From Halichondria panicea (Eukaryota; Porifera; Demospongiae; Suberitida; Halichondriidae): DNA of 64,000 nucleotides. Made by a program: the position numbers and the translations under genes. Under the pieces are notes generated by a model. The model worked only from the letters and a program-made list of their open reading frames with translations, was not told where the DNA came from and did no database searches. Shown in pieces: positions 1-11,972 of this stretch. The stretch is from positions 10,092,632 to 10,156,631 of the forward strand of contig NC_087377.1 in the NCBI RefSeq assembly GCF_963675165.1. Direction: 5' to 3'. The stretch's first letter is position 1; each line of letters begins with the position of its first letter.

Positions 1-497
1 TTGTAGTGGTCTCATGTTCCACTTTGTACTTGATGCCTAGTTTCTTCAGTGCAGCCGTTACTGTCTCCGCTGTGTACAGCTCGTATGTGCGTTGGTGTGA
101 ATAAAATCTTGTAATGAGATCGTAAAGCGACTGTCGACTGGAGCTAATAATGACCAGCTCCCCTGTGCCAGGCTTCAGTAGCTGCGTGGCACCTGTGAGC
201 ATTGGATCAAGTGCTGAGGCATGGTAGGTACAGTTGGCCATTAGAATAAAATCGAAAGGTTGCAGGCCATCATTTGTAAGTTCTTCGTAGTTCTAGGTTT
301 CCTAGTTCTGACGCTTCCTCAGTAACCTCGCATGCTTGCTCGTCAGCAGTGATACTATACTTGTTAGGAGGGCCTTCGACAATTTCTGAAGTATGACTGA
401 ATCCAGGGAGGCATCTTCACAACCATTGTTAACAAATTTGATACTCAGTCTCTTCTTACCCTTGTTTTTGAGCAAGCCCCTTCATTTTTTCAATGAA
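1..497 (-). pseudogene. HNMT-like methyltransferase pseudogene A (truncated by window edge)
   Basis: Near-identical to the middle and 5' part of the intact methyltransferase gene at 12594-13496 in the same orientation. The blocks for the MLTGATQLLKP and SSSRQSLYELI segments are easily recognised. About 35 bp found in the intact copy (coding for residues around LLERDYEEL) are missing near position 290, which breaks the frame, and other small indels follow. Homology stops near 497, before the N-terminal codons. The 3' part lies beyond the window start. It is one of four copies in the first 14 kb and is most simply a dead duplicate. Confidence 0.75.
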
Positions 498-499
498 AG

Positions 500-778
500 G
501 TAGGTGTTCCTTGATCCGACTTTCTCACTTTCCTCATGAATATCCTCCAACGAACCCTCGCTGAGGGCTTTGAGCAAATCGTCACTATAAAGTGTAGTTT
601 AGAATACGTCTTTAGTAGAGGGGCTGTGTCTTCTTTACTAGCTGACGGGTCGTGGTTGTTAATCGTGAATGTATCGATTTGTGTGATTTTTAGACCTCGT
701 ATTTCTTCCAGAAGCTGTTTTTTGTCGACTTTTAGCTTCAAAAAGAGCCTTTCTGGAACCTTAGCTGAATGGCACTTC
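500..778 (-). other. Possible orphan coding exon, unrecognised
   Basis: An open frame of about 90 codons runs on the minus strand from an acceptor-like AG near 779. It starts with a stretch reading KVPERLFLKLKVDKKQLLEE and continues with ITQIDTFTINNHDPSA. The composition is charged and protein-like rather than low complexity. I cannot assign a family. It lies directly upstream of the point where methyltransferase copy A loses homology, so it may be an exon from another gene joined there by rearrangement. No donor or start codon is convincing. Confidence 0.2.
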
Positions 779-2913
779 TAGAGACCTGTATAAAGAATTA
801 GCACAATAAAAACTGTCTGCACTACATTATGGTAAAGTATCATCAAACTAATACCTGAAAATTGAATTAAACTGGCAAAGTGTCATCGTATTTATAAGCA
901 TAAATAGGTAACAAACCGTTCTTCCTGACAGTAGAGGCTGCTAGCTGTCTGAACCAGGGGACCCTTCTGTTAAGCTTCGTTTGACCGCTGGTCTTCGAGG
1001 TCACTAAGGGAACGTAGTTGGACGGGTGCGGAGGGCCACCAGCAGTAGCGTCAGCAGGAGGTGTGAAGTGGGTGTGGGAGGACTACTACTAAGGTCACGC
1101 TCAGCACTGACTTGATGGGGAGATGGTAGGTATCTGTGAGTACAGAGACAATGACTGTGATGATTATAGCTTAGTATACTTATTTATGCAATTATCGAGT
1201 CGATCTGTGGAATAGTATGATGCCATTATAGCTGGAAAAGACCGCTATCCGTTTACAGTATCTACGAGTACATAATTAATTTATTTGTAAAGTATTAATG
1301 CAGTAATTTAAAAGTGTACACACAAAATAATTATTATATACCTTCACCGTTTTGTTAGTGAGATCCATCGTGTTGATATCCACTGTGTACGTGATACCGG
1401 GAGTCTCAGCCGTAAGACTTAACTTGCCTTTCTGTATGGAGGAGCATGCAGTTCATAAGAAGTACTGAAACAATGTACATGACACGTATACATAATAACG
1501 TAAGCCTTGAGACCTCCTATGGAAATTAAAATTAATTCAGGATATTATGTTTCTATAATAATTATGCATTGCTAACAACAGGTGTCAGGGAGAACACTCT
1601 CATGCACCTTTAATTTGAACTGTTAAGTTTTGCAACATTAATCATATACTCACCAGGCTTTTGCGATGCATCTTACAATAAATCAGCAAAATCACTGTTA
1701 CCAACACAGCAGCAACTACAGTAGTAAAATGACCACAATAGGGATCACTATAGCAACCATATTGGTCCGAGTTGTCATCACAACAGTATCTATAGGGTGA
1801 AAATACAGAGTGTGTTTAAGTGCACGCAAGGGCTGAGGAGTGGTCAGTACGTACAATGACCTGATTCATAACATAATTATACACCGCAATGGTTTTTGCC
1901 TATTGCGTACATAATCCAACAATCATGACTTGTGTATAAAGATTTGTATAATTAACTCTGTTACAGTAGTGTCTGTGACAAGAAGGTCTAAGGAATACCG
2001 GGTTCAACACAATTATCTACACAACAATCCATTTAACCACACAACTCCTAGCTAAAAGGGATGATTCCCGGAGAGGATATTTATAAATCAAATAGTTAAT
2101 GTTCCAGTGGATGTGTTTGTACACTCCCCACACTGTGTACACAGCCGCATGCAGACCATCAACAACAAGACACTATATACTTATGTGCTAGCAGTTATTA
2201 ATGTATTGCTGGACTTCACCTATACTAACACAGTGAAGAGGGATACTTACTTCTAAGAGGTTGTTTTATTTACTTCTGAGAGGTTGTTTTACATTGTTGA
2301 AATTCTCTTTGTGACAACACAAAAGGTGATTGAGTAAGCACGGGATAGTTGTTACCAACCACAAAGATCGAGGGTCGAAGACTAGACCATAATTATTTTA
2401 CTACAGCAATGAATCACTCACCTAAAAGTACAGGTATTTCACAACTAGTAGCCATGGTGAAGTTGGTCATACCCACAATCTTCGTGACCTAGCTATCCTG
2501 AAGCTGCCCACAGAGCCACTGTTTTCGATATCAAACACGCTGATGCCCATCGTATCTGTACGCAGAACGTTGAGAGTTACATTGTGACACTGTGATTCCG
2601 CCTCCTTCTCCTCGCATCACAAAGAATTCTTGTTGACCAGTCTCATTCGTGTTCGGTGAGAATCGGAACAGGCATCCCAGAGACTGAGTGACGTCGGCGA
2701 GTCTGCAACTGAGCTGGACGTACGTCTGGTGAAAGATGACCTCAGCTAATTGGACATCCGTGGTTTCTATGGTTATGAAAGAGATAAAATGTGGTTTTTC
2801 ATAGTCACTGTAATCTTTCATTGTGGTGGTTACCAAAAAGGTCACCTCTTTATTTGTCAATATGAATTTGACAACAAGCACTTTTTGGGCGGTCTTTCAA
2901 TAACCAACTACCA

Positions 2914-3362
2914 GAGGAGGTACGACACGGTCACATGACCAGCCAAACAGATTATGAATCTCATTAACTTGTGCATGAATATCATTCAAGACTGTGTACT
3001 TTGACAGTGGATTTGGTGTGAAGTGTATCTTTCAAGAAATACACTTGACGTTTCTAAGATCAGGCTGGTTGATTGTTGGGCTTATGCTGATATGAAAAAG
3101 TTTTTCAACCAATTTCAACCACCACTTAGAATCACTGCCAACATCTGAGCCTTGGTAACAACAAATCTAATCTCTACTCTAGCTACTAGCCAGCAACAAA
3201 TTCACCGAGTTTTATGCTCTAAACTTGTCTCTTTATGGCGCTTACTTGACACCAGCTAAATGTTGTCATTGGAATGCATTTTTAACGACTTCATTGTCTT
3301 TCTTGCCTTCAATCAAGAAATAGCAGCCACGTGAGCTTGACCGAGTGTCGTACCTCCTCTGA
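2914..3362. mobile_element. Short inverted-repeat element, about 450 bp
   Basis: The ends AGAGGAGGTACGACAC and the reverse complement at 3347-3362 match closely for about 25 bp. The interior shows no coding potential. It fits a non-autonomous DNA element in R1. A related end occurs near 29608. Confidence 0.45.
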
Positions 3363-4780
3363 CCGACTACTTAATTGTAGTAAAAATATTCAATTAGCCT
3401 ACTTCTATTGATATTGTACATTTTATAGCCAAGTGTTTTTGCAGCTTTATTCTACGGTAGCCCAGAAAGTTCCCGAGAGTTGACCTTTGCTAGTGGACAG
3501 TACGTACGATTAACCTTCGCTAGTAGAGAGTTCACCTTCGCTAGTCAGTGGTTATCAGTAACTCTTTAAGTCAAAAAGTAACGTTTGTATAGCATACATT
3601 ATTAATGAACATAATTATTCAGAAGTACATGCACAGTGAAATCTGTCTACAGTGTTCAGCCCATGAAAGCAGTTCACCCTATAACATGAAACCAGAAGTT
3701 ATCTATTTGGCACGTACGGTTTACACCTGTGTTAGTTTAATAGTAGGCCAACTCTCTTTACTACAACACAATTAATGGTCGGTCACTCACGAATTCTCTG
3801 ACTCGTGGAGACTCTCTGAGATACCTTGCTCACGGATATTAAGTAGAGCTTGTTGTTGGGCAGAGGAGTGATGCTGGAGTTGACAGTGACATTGATCAGA
3901 GTCAGGAGCACGACATTGGAGGCCAAGACAACCAGTCTTGGTTGGCTGTTCACATTGATAGTGTAGCCTAACACGGGGAAGTTAATACTGCACGAGTTCA
4001 CCGTCTGTGTGTGTGTGTGTGTGTGTGTATGTATGAGAGGTGATGTGTGGGTGGGTAGAGTTTATAATACGAGCTCCAAACGGACACACACATAATTATA
4101 ATTATGCACACCATTAAATCATGCTGTCTATAAGCAATCAAACAAGCTAGTAATGACTTAACGAGGTGACAACTACGATATTAAGGCCATATCCCAAACG
4201 AACAATTAAGTGTGTGTACACAAACAACACTCAATAAAGGACACCTCTGTTATAATGGCCATACTTAATTCCATCAACCTTTTTTTCTGCTTCCACTTAA
4301 GCTGACTACATTTCTCTAGTTTAGTAAGTAAACGTACCCGGAATTGTATTGTGAACAAAGTTTCATTCCCGATTCCCAGATTTAGAAACACAAGACGGAG
4401 GGTGGCATCAATGTCTGACGTGTTAGCAGCTGCAGAGAGAGAGGGGGGAGGGGGGAGATTAGACAAAACAAGGAAGTTATAATACTTAAAGGTGACGACA
4501 CAAAACAGAGAATTCAAGAGGTTACCTAGGTACGTACATATAGGTAATATTCCAACACAATGTTGTTTCTCGGATCAACAAGTGTGTTTGTTCAACCAGC
4601 GTTATTTCAAGTACAACACATTGTTGCAGTATGGCTAAGCCTACTAATCAAGCAAGCACTTTCATAAACAATATAGCCTAGCTCTAACAGAATAATTAAT
4701 AACTGGGAAGAGTGCCACACATAATTCTTTATCAACCAAAGATAAACCTTATTATTTGCACCGACTTGCTAGTTGATCTT

Positions 4781-5940
4781 ACCATAGATAGAAGAGAAAG
4801 GCAACGAAAGCAGTGCACGTGATGATTTTACATTGAACCTTCAATAAAACCTCGAAAAATATCCGCGTTACGCCCTATAAACGAGGCTATTTTGCCGGGT
4901 AACTTGCTTAAAATAAGAAAGTTGTGTTTCCTCGAGACATTATCTCTTTCAGCAATTTATAACATGCCTAGTCTGTGAGCCACGTGTAGTACTTGCTAAT
5001 GACTGACCACACCCAGTAAAAAGGGACATTCTAGTAAAGTTATAAGCGTACAGCTGCTATTTATAGTCCTGTATTGCTAAAACGTGCAAGCGTGCTGGTT
5101 ATAACTGCTAAAATAGGTATAAACCTTTAGTGAGTTGCACAGACTGAGCATATATGCTTGTTGTTTAATTTATTATGCACTGTGTGTAGAAATAGGCCAT
5201 CAGCTTGGCTAGCCGGACCACACCCATTACACTCGATTAAACCGCGGGTAAAGCGGATGATACTCGAGGGTACCCGTTTCCAATCCCTCTTCCTCTTCTA
5301 TCTATGATCTCACAATGTCCAGAGACTCCTCTAGGAATTAGACTGAGTATGCTGGTCAGAATTGAGACACAGATTGGGCATGGCAAATGAGAATAAGGAA
5401 ACCTGTCTACAGTGCATAGCAGTCACTCTTTTGGCTGCATGTAGTACAGACTGAGAGCTAGGGTGACCTCTTTACAGGGACCACGGTTATAGAGACAGTT
5501 GTCCCAACACCACCACAACAGCATGCTGGCACCTACCACCAACCCTAGCCCTAACCCAACTGACTCCCTAACCCTGACCCTGCATGGACCCACCAAAATG
5601 TCCCTGTCTTGAATTAACTATTGTGTAGAGAGCACATACAACAATGACAGCTAGAGCACAACAATAGCCATTATAAGTTAGCAAACTTACTGACAAGCAC
5701 TGTTTCATTGTAGATGACGGGACTCCACGTGGCTCATGGACTAGGTGTGTTATAAAAATTGCCGAAAGAGATGATGTCTCGAGAAAACACAACTTTCTTA
5801 TTTTGAGGGAGTTACCCGGCATAATAGCCTCGTTCATAGGGCGTAACGTGGATAGTTTTCGAGACTCCACTGCAGATTCAATGTAAAATCATCACGTGCA
5901 TCACTCCGTTTCCTATCCCTCCAACTCTTCCATCTATGAT
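4781..5940. mobile_element. Foldback/long-TIR element in an R1 intron
   Basis: About 200 bp at 4781-4995 recur inverted at 5718-5940. Both arms include the segment coding GCACGTGATGATTTTACATT and a run ending in a sequence like CCACGTGGAGT. The 0.7-kb interior has no convincing ORF. It contains a telomere-like patch at 5541-5583 and a second internal TTCCAATCCCTC end near 5280, suggesting nesting. Confidence 0.6.
5541..5583. repeat. Degenerate telomere-like (CCCTAA) patch
   Basis: Several imperfect CCCTAA/CCCTAGC/CCCTGACC units occur together inside the long-TIR element. This is a short interstitial patch and does not suggest a chromosome end. Confidence 0.4.
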
Positions 5941-6405
5941 AAAAGGTAACTGTTACTTAACTACAACACTGATAGGAGCAGTGCAAAGCAACGATTAATT
6001 ATTTTTGTAAGCAAACCTGGTGATAGAGACCGTCCGAGTGACCTCCCCTCGGTTGAGATCCCTGAAGCCGGTGCACTGACATTCGAGAATGTTCGAAGAG
6101 GCCTCTCCCAATCTCGTGTTCCTACCCTCGGCAGTGATTATCAGTCGCGTCGTATTAGTGGAGAGAATCTCGATAAATATTCCAGTGTTAGCGAAATCTA
6201 GGACTATGGAGTCAGTAGGGTTGATGAGCTGGAAGGAGTTGATAATCCACGCTGGCTGGTTGCCGGGGGTAACGGAGCAGTCGTACGATATGTTCTCTGA
6301 AAACGTGACGGGTTTCGTGAAGTTGGTCTGTGGTGATACCACCGCATTGATGGATTCTGCCCCTATAAGTATTATAAAATATTCACAAATTTAAGCTTTG
6401 ATGTA

Positions 6406-6740
6406 CCGTAAGACCTCGATTTAAAGTGACACTTTTTAATAACTACGAAGCCAGAGGTTGCTTCTTTTGGAGGTTGAAAAATTATATTGAAGTCCTGGTG
6501 TCGCATATTTAGAGGGTCGCATCTAATTGGAGGTAACTTTACAGAGTCTACTTGCCTCGATTTCAGGCCGCTTAGAAACACTGATTTTCCAGTGGGCTAC
6601 AATCGAGGCTAGGGAGTGGCTACATTTACCTCTATTTAGAACGCAACATTACAAAATAATTGTCAACGCAGCTGTCGCTACTTGCTGAAGCTCCTGGGTG
6701 TCACATATTTGGAGGGTCGCCTTAAATCGAGGTCTTACGG
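6406..6740. mobile_element. TA-flanked MITE (CCGTAAGACCTCGATTTAA ends)
   Basis: The terminal inverted repeats CCGTAAGACCTCGATTTAA are nearly perfect and flanked by TA on both sides, as expected for Tc1/mariner-like insertion. The interior (335 bp in total) is noncoding. It sits in intron 1 of R1. A relative with CCGTACTTCTTCTAAATAA ends is at 54057-54383. Confidence 0.7.
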
Positions 6741-6982
6741 TATATGCAAGCCATGATTAAGGTTGGGTGCAATCCCAATCGTGCTATTAAATGGACCGTG
6801 TCACAACTAGTTACAGTACTAAAAGGCGCTAGGCTATAGCCAGCTACATACAATTACAATACTGTTTCAAACTTCCCACTGCCACTGTAGATCTCATCTA
6901 GTTGACACTCACTTGCAATTCCTGTATGTATTAAAGTCAGGAGGGAAAGTATCAAAATTAATAGAGCCAGATGATACTTCAT

Positions 6983-7208
6983 TGTACGTACAGAGGAGCG
7001 TAAGATCTAAATACAGTCGGTCAGGTCTGGTTCAGCATGATCAATCGTGGTTCTGGTGTTTCTCTGCAATAAAAGTGCTCAGTAAGCACGTACATAAGGT
7101 CGTGACGCAATCTTGCAAACTTTTGGGGCGTACCTCGATTTGCAAGCTAGATCGAACTAGATAAAACAAGTTTTGCTCATTATGAGTAGATCTTGCTCTC
7201 AGTGAAAG
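6983..7208. promoter_or_regulatory. Shared divergent promoter interval of R1 and R0
   Basis: Only 226 bp separate the R1 start codon (minus strand, 6982) from the R0 start codon (plus strand, 7209). Any 5' UTRs and core promoters of both receptors must lie here or be fused. No TATA box or clear initiator is obvious. The assignment follows from geometry alone. Confidence 0.4.
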
Positions 7209-9099
7209 ATGTTGCTTTTTAATGCTATTATGATTTTGCTACTTTCTGGACATTATTTTGCTCAAGGTCTGTATTAGCTAGGCTACAGATCTTCTCTGTA
7301 CTGTATAGATAAGTATAAAATAATGCTATTTTTATTGTCAATAAACTATCTGATGTTGATTATACTGCAGATGAAACCAGCATTACTCACAATCATTGTC
7401 CAAGAATGGGGTTCACACTTTGGAGCAATTTGACACTAACTTGTAGTCGAATTTGCAGCCAACAAGCAGAAAGCGATCGCGATCTAGATTTATGGTATAT
7501 TCTACCAGGAGAAAATTTGCTCCGTCAATTAGATCTCCCTAATAACTTTACTTACATTATTGGTGGAAACCAGCAGAAAATAAACGAATTTGAGAATGAT
7601 ACTGGAGTGTCTTTAAGTTTAACTAATAACAACACTGAAGATTCGTGTAATGCAGGTGAAGTGATTCAGTATTCACTCACCATAGAGAATGCAAGGAGCA
7701 GTATTGATGGGCTTGTGGTTGCTTGTGGAGCTAGAAAAATTGAGAATGGTAAAACCACTGACCGGAGGACTTCAAACTCAACCGTGTTATATCTAAGTAA
7801 GACAAAGTCTAATTTTTAATTATTATAAAATGTTTTTTACATGCAGAAAGTCAGATTACGACATATACAACCTCTAAAATAACAGTGTTTCCTGGTAGCA
7901 GCACCACAGTTAGCTGTACCCGTCAACTGTATCCTGATAGAGAGGACTCTATACGTAATCGATTGAGACTTCAATTACAAGGCGAAATATTTAAAATCGA
8001 GGAAAATCTTGACAAAATAGTTGCATTTCTTGGCATAACTTTGGAATGGAATACAAGTCCCAACACATGTACGTATAAAGGGTTTGTGAACTACACTCTT
8101 ACTATTGGAAACATTAACCAAAACGTTGATGGAATGTTGATAACATGTGGAGCTAGAACAGTTATCGGAACTGCCAACCATGATGAATGGTATGCTGATC
8201 ACTCAGTGGAACTAGTTTTACGTGAGTTAATATATATAAGCATTGAATATACAGTAGACTCTCGCTACTCCGGCTCTCTGAAATATGGCCACCTTGATAT
8301 ACCGGCCATTTGGTTTGGCACGGAATGCTAGCTAGATGTTTACTGCACAAAACTCACCCTGAAGTACGGCCACTCGCTATTCCATATACTGGCCAGTGCA
8401 TGCTGGCTACCCCCAAACTAGGTTTCAATGTAATTACGGCCAGATATGACGTTTTGGGTGTGGTTTGGCAGATATAATTGAATTACACTTAAATAGAGAG
8501 CAGAATGATTTTCATTATCCTCGGGACAAGAACTGCAAAATTATTATTAGATTCGAGGTAAGGTCATTTTTAAGCCGTGGTTATTTCCTGAAATACAGCC
8601 ACCTCGCTATTCCGGCCAAGCTACACTGTCCCAAGGGTGACCAGATTAACGAGAGTCTACTGTACACACATAAATCCTTGAAACACAGAGGCACCACTTT
8701 CAACAAATTCACAATTCATAAAGTATGCCCATATGTTTCCATAGATAACACAACAGAGCTTGAAGCTACTATAGAACAGCTGGAAAAGTGCAAAGGTGAG
8801 AAAAATATCATTAGGGGTACACTCAAAACAATATTGCCAATACTTTGCTGCGATCGTCTAGCATTACATTGTTTCCCTCTTTAGATAACATAACTGAGCT
8901 TGAAGCTACCATAGTAGCCGCAATGGCACCGCTGGAAAAGTGCAACGCTGATAAAGATATCATAATTGGTACACTCGGAACAATTTTACTACTAGTTGCC
9001 CTATTCATAATACTTTTAATAGTTATCAGATACTGCATATTCCTTAAAACTAAATATAATAATCGAAGAAAAACATCTGTGGGAAAAGAGCACTCGTAG
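7209..9099 (+). CDS. R0: two-Ig type I membrane receptor, short tail
   Basis: Exons: 7209-7266 (signal peptide, MLLFNAIMILLLSGHYFAQ), 7371-7796 (Ig-like 1: LTLTC, LWYILP, VVACG), 7847-8221 (Ig-like 2: TVSC and LITCG), optional 8745-8795, and 8885-9099 (stalk, TM, tail, stop). All junctions are GT-AG in phase 1. The four constitutive exons total 1074 bp (357 aa), or 1125 bp (374 aa) with the 51-bp exon. The TM is a long hydrophobic run beginning near IIIGTLGTILLLVALFIILL, followed by a basic tail of about 20 residues without tyrosine motifs. Such a receptor would have to signal through a partner or act only in adhesion. Potential N-glycosylation sites are frequent. A MITE lies in intron 3. The model is internally consistent; the ligand is unknown. 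Confidence 0.75.
8252..8662. mobile_element. Pogo/Tigger-like MITE in R0 intron 3
   Basis: The ends CAGTAGACTCTCG and CGAGAGTCTACTG are inverted repeats flanked by TA target duplications (411 bp). The CAGTAG...CTCGNTAATCCGG style matches pogo-like elements. Related but longer copies occur at 20614 and 44554. No transposase is present. Confidence 0.75.
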
Positions 9100-9514
9100 C
9101 TCGAAAACGACCTGAACTGTAATGATCTAGAACATTCTAGATTGTGTGTAGGCGTATAGGTATATATTTATGATTTGTGCCATGTGCTGTTAGTATCTCC
9201 ATTTATTCCTTTTTGTTAAAGCTGAGCTGTTGTTCTAAATTCTGTTGCTATCGCTATTATAAACTGACTGGCTGCGCCAACAACATCAGCATGAGGTTCA
9301 AAGTAACCTTTGACAATGTTTATGCTAATTATAATTATGTAACTGGCTTTATTTTTTTTCTGTCCCTGTAATTATAATTATGTATGTAAGTTTTCTGATG
9401 AATTTGAACCTCAAATGAACACTGTCTGACTAGCTAAGTATAATTATAACTGTTAAAAGATAGGCATGTTTAATTCAATTAACGAGCAAACTAATTTTAA
9501 TGTCTGCAGATAAT
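9100..9514. other. Intergenic, R0 3' flank
   Basis: AT-rich sequence between R0 and methyltransferase copy B. It presumably contains the R0 3' UTR. I see no further gene or repeat with recognisable ends. Confidence 0.4.
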
Positions 9515-10122
9515 TATCATGTCACTCACTGATGTAGCAACTCTCTTTCATCCGTTTGTAGTAGAAACAGATTCCAGAAACTCGATCCACGCAAAACTTG
9601 GCAAATTGAGGAGCGTAATCCTGTAGCTTTGTGAATACAAGGTGATCCAAAATAAGTGAAGCTTCTTCACTCGAAAATCCCTCGGCAAACTGTTGAGTCA
9701 GATGAAATGTATGGTCTCATGTTCTAGTTTGCCTAGTTTCCCCAGTGCAGCTGCTACTGTCTCGGTTGTGTACAGCTCGTATATGTGCGTTGGTTTGGAT
9801 AAAATCGTGTGATCAGCTCGTAAAGCGACTGTCGGCTGGAGCTAATAATGACCAGCTCCCCTGCACTGTAAAAAAAAAAGTGCGGTGAGCACACTAAAAC
9901 CGTCGCATATAGCACACTTTTTCAAAAAAGCGTGCTATATGCGACGGTTTTAGTGTGTCCACCGCACTTTTTTTCAATCATTTTTTACAGTGTGTGCATG
10001 GTTTTAGTAGCTGCGTGGCACCTGTGAGCATTGGATCAAGTGCTGAGGCATGGTAGGTACAGTTGGCCATTAGAATAAAATCAAAAGGTTGCAGGCCATC
10101 ATTTGTAAGTTCTTCGTAGTAA
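9515..10122 (-). pseudogene. HNMT-like methyltransferase pseudogene B
   Basis: Homologous to the 3' two-thirds of the intact copy at 12594-13496. It carries several small deletions (for example around 9710-9745), and the reading frame is interrupted at 9864-9992 by a hairpin MITE. Homology ends near 10122 at the codons for the EELTNDG segment. Everything 5' of that is replaced by a fragment resembling the R2 3' end. Confidence 0.8.
9864..9992. mobile_element. 129-bp hairpin MITE inside copy B
   Basis: Almost perfectly self-complementary: arms of about 60 bp run from CACTGTAAAA to TTTTACAGTG, with inner repeats such as CCGTCGCATATAGCAC. Comparison with copy C (near 11423) gives the empty site and indicates a TG dinucleotide target duplication. 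The transcript would fold into one long hairpin. Confidence 0.85.
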
Positions 10123-10129
10123 TTAATAA

Positions 10130-10560
10130 TGATATGATGCACAATTTAACATGCAGTTTTAGATGTCTATATGTATACAGTAGATAACAACATGAGACAT
10201 TAAATGAAACATGACCTATAAGCAGCATTATATATACTGTGTAAGTTAGCAGTTGCTTAATTTCCCACAGTGCATTTTGAACATATATTCGATTAAGGAT
10301 CATATCCCAAAGAGTGTTGTATACATTCTCTGATTTTTAAAACTAAGGATCATTTCCAAGAAAACTTACAAGTCTACATGAAAAATAATCAATGAGAACA
10401 CACCTGCACAGAATAAAACGTATATATCAATGCAGTTAATATGCTTAATCGTTGAGAAACACGAGCAGTGGATTGAAAAATGAGTTAACAGAGTCCGCTG
10501 ATTTCTTTGCACGTATCTCTCCCCCGGAGTATCATTGCAGCACGAAACAGGTTTTGCCAA
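10130..10560 (-). pseudogene. Fragment duplicating the R2 3' end
   Basis: Collinear with 13880-14360, the 3' flank and last codons of R2, with about 80% identity by eye. It includes the segment for TPEERYV (here TPGERYV) and then diverges. It shows that a unit of receptor tail plus methyltransferase has been duplicated as a block. It is followed at 10620-10860 by a segment matching 12222-12400, part of the same tandem duplication. Confidence 0.6.
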
Positions 10561-11062
10561 GGTAACTCAATATAGTTACAAATTATAGTATATAAAATTG
10601 ATACATTTTCTCCATCGTATACAGATGTTGCAGGGGTGATCGTACCTTCTGTTTTTTTGGTATGAATTGTTGCAGTACTGGCAGTTTATGTGCATTGTGT
10701 GCATTATATGTACTAAATAATTATATGTTCCCATTTCGGCCTAAGATCAGTTGCTCCAGAATTTGTCACAAAAAAAAAAGCAGATCATCCAGAAGACAAA
10801 ACTCTATAACTCAAGCTGATGCTATAGGATCAACATCTGATCCTGTATTATAGATAAGCCATCAGTATTATATATACTTTTTACTGAGTCTATACAATGC
10901 ACTGATATACGTGTTTTGTGGGTAATACCGTACACATGTAATGCGTGCATAATTATATACATGCAGTCTTGAAGTTAGATTTTAGCGAAATACTCAATGT
11001 TGTACATTGTCAATCAGATCAGACCTTTGCACAGTCTACATGGTTAAATACACGAATGATAT

Positions 11063-11972
11063 CAATTATTGACTACAACTATCATGTCACTCACTGACAT
11101 TACCACTCTATTCACTCCATTTGATGGATTCCAATAACTCTCCGCACAACTTGGAAACTTGAGGAGCATAATCCTGTAGCTTTGTGAAGACAAGGTGATC
11201 CAATATCAGAGCAGCTTCCTCACTGCTAAATCCCTCAGCAAATTGTTGTGTTAAGTCAATTGTAGTGGTCTCATGTTCCACTTTGTATTTGATGCCTAGT
11301 TTCTCCAGTGCAGCTGTTATTGTCTCCGCTGTGTGTACAGCTTGTACGTACGTTGGTGTGAATAAAATCGTGTGATCAGCTCGTAAAGCGACTGTCGGCT
11401 GGAGCTAATAATGACCAGCTCCCCTGTGCATGGTTTTAGTAGCTGCGTGGCACCTGTGAGCATTGGATCAATTAGTGCTGAGGCCATGATTTGTAAGTTC
11501 TTCGTGATTTCGCTCCAACAGTTCCACCTGGACATTAGACCCTATAGATTTCCTAGCTCTATAATGTTTCCTTGGCAACCTCGCATGCTTGCTCATCAGC
11601 AGTGATACTAGTGTACTTAAACATTTTGTCAGGAAGGGCCTTCGATAATTTCTGAAGTATGACTGAACCCAGGATTTAAGGCATCTTCACAACCAATGCT
11701 ACAAATCTGATACTCTTCTTGTCCTTCGGTGCGCATGCGCAAGCGAGGTATAATTATATTACAGTAGTATGTTAATTTGCTTGTGTGTGTGTGTGTGCGT
11801 GCCTACTTGGTCTTGTGTCACATGTAATAAGACCACGACACCGAGGCATCAGCACCTGCGAGGCTTTCGGCCCATTGGCTGATAAAGTTTCCGAGTTGCT
11901 TGAAGAGGGAGAGATGTCCTAGGTCTTTGGGAGATCGTTTTGAAACTGTATATACATGCATGCAGGTAGATC
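11063..11972 (-). pseudogene. HNMT-like methyltransferase pseudogene C
   Basis: A full-length relative of the intact copy, from the C-terminal codons (11063) to the N-terminal region (about 11972). It carries many small indels, loss of the EELTNDG-FDFILM region around 11475-11490, and about 125 bp of unrelated sequence with a GT run near 11735-11860. The frame cannot be maintained. Its 5' flank (12000-12220) matches the 5' flank of copy D, so C and D are tandem units of roughly 1.6 kb. Confidence 0.8.

Larger units (their letters stand above)
867..6982 (-). pseudogene. R1: Ig/FN3-type type I receptor, probably decaying
   Basis: Exons seen on the minus strand: 6913-6982 (ATG plus hydrophobic signal peptide, MKYHLALLILILSLLTLIH, phase 1 donor), 6017-6356 (Ig-like, with N-glycosylation sites and Cys pair), 4338-4429 and 3791-4004 (two-exon FN3-like module, same phases as in R2), about 2422-2880 (Cys-rich extracellular exon), 1654-1789 (TM), 1342-1431 and 867-1082 (cytoplasmic, ending in a tail with SNYVPL). 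The Cys-rich exon needs two frame changes to read through. The TM exon holds a hydrophobic run split between two frames, one base out of register with both neighbours. At least one exon between 6017 and 4429 is missing by phase. This suggests a pseudogene, though sequence errors are possible. It faces R0 head to head. Confidence 0.55.

Noticed and set aside
8465-8884. 139-codon ORF in R0 intron 3
   Set aside because: Overlaps the pogo-like MITE and the cassette exon in a frame that ignores clear splice sites.
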